A DNA stretch of 14,859 bases from RGIG4074 sp964615285 (lineage in GTDB: Bacteria > Bacillota > Clostridia > Christensenellales > Borkfalkiaceae): contig CAZTND010000034.1 in the NCBI GenBank assembly GCA_964615285.1, forward strand, positions 1 to 14,859. Direction: 5' to 3'. The position numbers and the translations under genes were made by a program. The notes below the pieces were generated by a model. That model made no database searches and had not been told where the DNA came from. It saw only the letters and a list, made by a program, of their open reading frames with translations. Below, one piece after another: positions 13,093 through 14,859 of this stretch; positions within the stretch are counted from its first letter, which is position 1; the number at the start of each line of letters is the position of its first letter.

Positions 13093-14262
13093 GTGAAGAT
13101 CCTGACCTTTGTAAAAACTTTTTTGTCCTGCTTTTTTAAGATCGCCCTCATTCCGATCGCCCTCGTTCTGTTTCTTTTGGGCGTCTGTCTTTCTCTGCTG
13201 TTCATCGACTGGCGGATCAGCGCCGCCATCCTGCCCTTTGCCCTGGTGATCGTCATTCTGCTCGTCGCCTGGTGTCTGCCCGCGGGAAAGGCGCAGAAAA
13301 ACATGCTCCGCGCGAGCGGCTGCATCGCCCTCGCCTCAGCCATCGGCATCGCGGCGATGACCGGCGTCGATCTCTACGAGCATTCCGTCACCATCTACGA
13401 CACCGTTTCGGGCGACATGCGTTTCCCCGCCGACTACTTGCCCTTCAACAAAGATTCGGACATCGCGCGGCTGCCCGGCGCGGCGAGCGAACACTTTACC
13501 CTTGCGGAGGCTCCGAAACTGCTGACGGTATCCGGATTTTATCCGCTGACCGCCGCCTTCGTCAACGCCGTCTATCCCGAGACGGAATTCGGCTCCAACG
13601 GCGAAAGCGATTACCTTGCCGTCAACCGCCATTATTCCTTCCTAACGGAGGGAACGTACGACGTCATCATCGACCGGGAAAACGCGACGGGCAGCGACGT
13701 CATTGACCCCGCCCTGACGGAAAGCACGGTCATCGGCAGGGACGCGGTGGTGCTGTATACCCACAAAGACAACGCCGTCACCGACCTGACGAGCGAACAG
13801 CTTGCCGCCATTCTGACGGGCAGGATCACCAACTGGCGGGAAGTGGGCGGCGACGACCTTGCGATCAAGCTGTTCACCGGGCACGATCTGACCTGCGCAA
13901 GCGATCTACTGGAACGCTACATCGGCGCACCCCTCGCCGACGGCGAGACCCAATGGAAATTTGTATTCCCCTATTTTGCCTTTGCCGAATACACGACGGA
14001 ATACCGCAACGTGGCGGGCGCGCTCGGGTTTACGTACCTGAGCCAGATCGACGAACAGTATGAAAACACGCATTTTATCGCCGTGGACGGGACGTTTGCC
14101 GATGAAGAAACGGTGCAGGCGGGGCGGTATCCCATTGCCGAGAACATCCTCGCCATCACCCGCGCCGGGCGTTCGGCGGAGGAGACGCGCCTGATCTCGT
14201 GGATACTCTCCGACGAAGGGCAGACGCTGGTGCGCGGGAGCGGCTTTGTTGCCGCAAGCTGA
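13093..14262 (+). CDS. Membrane-anchored PstS-like substrate-binding protein
   Basis: A 389-residue protein. Hydrophobic segments at about 6-38, 42-62 and 74-91 place the rest outside the cell in place of the usual signal peptide and lipobox. Residues 140-389 resemble the phosphate-type periplasmic-binding fold: LTSEQLAAILTGRITNWREV (232-251) and the ending ILSDEGQ...GSGFVAAS are standard for PstS relatives. The usual anion-binding start of the domain (DGST or DGAT before PL) reads VSGFYPL here, so phosphate binding is doubtful. The GTG at 13093 follows GGAGG by eight bases; the longer upstream frame is antisense to the hydrolase gene. No pstCAB genes are present. It could be a sensor or orphan receptor. 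Confidence 0.78.
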   Translation: MKILTFVKTFLSCFFKIALIPIALVLFLLGVCLSLLFIDWRISAAILPFALVIVILLVAWCLPAGKAQKNMLRASGCIALASAIGIAAMTGVDLYEHSVTIYDTVSGDMRFPADYLPFNKDSDIARLPGAASEHFTLAEAPKLLTVSGFYPLTAAFVNAVYPETEFGSNGESDYLAVNRHYSFLTEGTYDVIIDRENATGSDVIDPALTESTVIGRDAVVLYTHKDNAVTDLTSEQLAAILTGRITNWREVGGDDLAIKLFTGHDLTCASDLLERYIGAPLADGETQWKFVFPYFAFAEYTTEYRNVAGALGFTYLSQIDEQYENTHFIAVDGTFADEETVQAGRYPIAENILAITRAGRSAEETRLISWILSDEGQTLVRGSGFVAAS

Positions 14263-14301
14263 AAAACATTGCCGCCAAACGCCCCACCCATGCCTTGAAC
14301 G

Positions 14302-14341
14302 ACGGCAAACGCCCGCGCGCTCCGGCGCGGGCGTTTGCCGT
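14302..14341. terminator. Long GC-rich hairpin after the PstS-like gene
   Basis: A perfect 17-bp stem joins 14302-14318 with 14325-14341 around a 6-base loop, 40 bases after the stop codon. Its core reads AAACGCCCGCGC and the complement. The T run is short (TTT inside the stem end), and a better one (TTTTT) comes 14 bases later. It probably ends transcription, perhaps on both strands. Confidence 0.6.
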
Positions 14342-14381
14342 TGCAAGTACGGGCTTTTTCCACCCGCATGCGAGAAAAATA

Positions 14382-14410
14382 TTGACAAGGCGAGCGAAAA
14401 AGGATATAAT
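14382..14410 (+). promoter_or_regulatory. Promoter of tRNA-Leu
   Basis: TTGACA (14382-14387) and TATAAT (14405-14410) with a 17-base spacer: full consensus at both boxes, as often seen for stable RNA genes. The tRNA starts 16 bases further. Confidence 0.93.
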
Positions 14411-14426
14411 AAAGTATATTTTTCGT

Positions 14427-14509
14427 GCGGATATGTTGGAATTGGCAGACAAGACGGACTTAGAATCCGTTGGGAAACCGTGCAGGTTCGAGCCCTGTTA
14501 TCCGCACCA
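14427..14509 (+). tRNA. tRNA-Leu (anticodon UAG)
   Basis: An 83-base tRNA. The acceptor stem GCGGATA/TATCCGC is perfect and the 3' CCA is encoded (14507-14509). The D arm has the invariant GG. The anticodon stem ACGGA/TCCGT closes loop CTTAGAA with anticodon TAG (14461-14463), reading CUA and other CUN leucine codons. A class II variable arm (TGGGAAACCGT) and a T arm GCAGG-TTCGAGC-CCTGT complete the leucine type. Confidence 0.96.
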
Positions 14510-14521
14510 AAAAACGCGAGA

Positions 14522-14601
14522 AAAACAGCAAAACTATGGTGTTTTTTACTAAATTTTTCAATTTTTTAAGACAGCACCCAAAACAAAAGCTATGTTGTTT
14601 T
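14522..14601. repeat. Two imperfect copies of an AT-rich hairpin downstream of tRNA-Leu
   Basis: AAAACA...TGTTTT at 14522-14545 and AAAACAA...TTGTTTT at 14580-14601 enclose similar loops (AAAACTATGG and AAGCTATG). Both continue into T residues on the plus strand. They may be weak terminators of the tRNA, or traces of a small duplication. Confidence 0.35.
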
Positions 14602-14859
14602 TCTCAAAAGCAGCCGGTTTAGGCTGCTTTTTCCGTTTCGGTCGCGCGGATCCGCGCGGCGGTGACGGATGAAGAGGAAATACACCGCCGTATAGATGGC
14701 CGCGCAGAAGAAAATTTCCGCAAGGAAAGAGAGCCATATGTTGCCCGCAAACATCTCGCGCACGAACGGGATCATGCCGAAGAGCGAAGAGACGTTCCAG
14801 GCGATGTGCTGCATGGCATAGCCCCCCGAGCAATAGAAGAGCACCGTCCACATGGAGCC
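14590..14859 (-). CDS. Membrane protein fragment resembling the sensor part of a GHKL histidine kinase, ending early (partial)
   Basis: The frame runs in from the right edge and stops at TAG 14592-14590, giving 89 visible residues. Two hydrophobic segments are seen, with CSGGYAMQHIAWNVSSLF between them and YFLFIRHRR at the end of the second. The GYAxQHIA wording recalls the N-terminal membrane region of clostridial GHKL (AgrC/VirS-like) sensor kinases. In those proteins several hundred residues would follow, but here a short polar tail is read through a terminator hairpin and stops 80 bases from the tRNA. It may be a truncated remnant or a genuinely short membrane protein. The family assignment is tentative. 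Confidence 0.45.
   Translation of the reverse strand, partial: GSMWTVLFYCSGGYAMQHIAWNVSSLFGMIPFVREMFAGNIWLSFLAEIFFCAAIYTAVYFLFIRHRRADPRDRNGKSSLNRLLLRKTT
14606..14632. terminator. Bidirectional terminator beyond tRNA-Leu
   Basis: AAAAGCAGCC (14606-14615) and GGCTGCTTTT (14622-14631) form a perfect 10-bp stem with a 6-base loop; T residues follow on both strands. It can end the tRNA transcript. It also lies inside the last codons of the minus-strand fragment, which suggests that this coding end is not original. Confidence 0.82.

Noticed and set aside
14427..14632. An integrated mobile element at tRNA-Leu
   Set aside because: No integrase, no copy of the tRNA 3' end downstream and no element boundary can be seen within the window.

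Overview
The window looks like chromosomal DNA of a GC-rich member of the Clostridia (Firmicutes/Bacillota), possibly a gut Christensenellales-type lineage. Support comes from strong AGGAGG-type ribosome binding sites, several TTG/GTG starts, a tRNA with an encoded CCA end, vegetative (sigma-A type) promoters with 17-18 bp spacers, and families common in Clostridia: a DUF3793 protein, an 87-residue heavy-metal-associated protein, and an rpe-thiN block facing rpmB. The exact lineage is inference. I see no prophage, insertion sequence or CRISPR array.

Left part (1-2283): the end of rpmB (ribosomal protein L28) on the plus strand faces a minus-strand operon rpe - thiN - M19 dipeptidase across a shared hairpin. 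Next (2427-4417), a divergent plus-strand operon encodes a GT28 MGDG-synthase/UgtP-type glycosyltransferase and a PlsY-family acyltransferase, both suggesting membrane lipid synthesis. It ends at a 13-bp hairpin shared with the convergent ppk1.

Middle (4437-8939): a minus-strand operon pfkA - ppx - ppk1 couples phosphofructokinase to polyphosphate breakdown and synthesis. Its ppx/ppk1 junction is a TTGA overlap. Upstream of its promoter lie four 11-bp-spaced TTTACA-like repeats resembling a PhoP/PhoB box. Ppx has an 86-residue Lys/Arg/Ala/Pro tail, and the phosphofructokinase has an altered metal/ATP loop.

Metal-related stretch (9061-11014, minus strand): a ZIP transporter, a DUF3793 protein and a CopZ-like HMA protein. 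The ZIP and DUF3793 leaders each place a terminator-like hairpin between promoter and start codon. The DUF3793 leader also carries two near-identical 19-bp palindromes, one at the transcription start. An HNH protein lies upstream (11011-11469), followed by an AT-rich gap with hairpins.

Right part (11762-14859): a choloylglycine-hydrolase family enzyme (minus) diverges from a membrane-anchored PstS-like protein with no ABC partner in the window. Then come tRNA-Leu(UAG) with a consensus promoter, and a minus-strand membrane protein running off the right edge that resembles the start of a GHKL sensor kinase but stops early. The themes are phosphate/polyphosphate handling, membrane lipids and metal homeostasis. 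The regulatory DNA, not a new gene cassette, is the least explained part.
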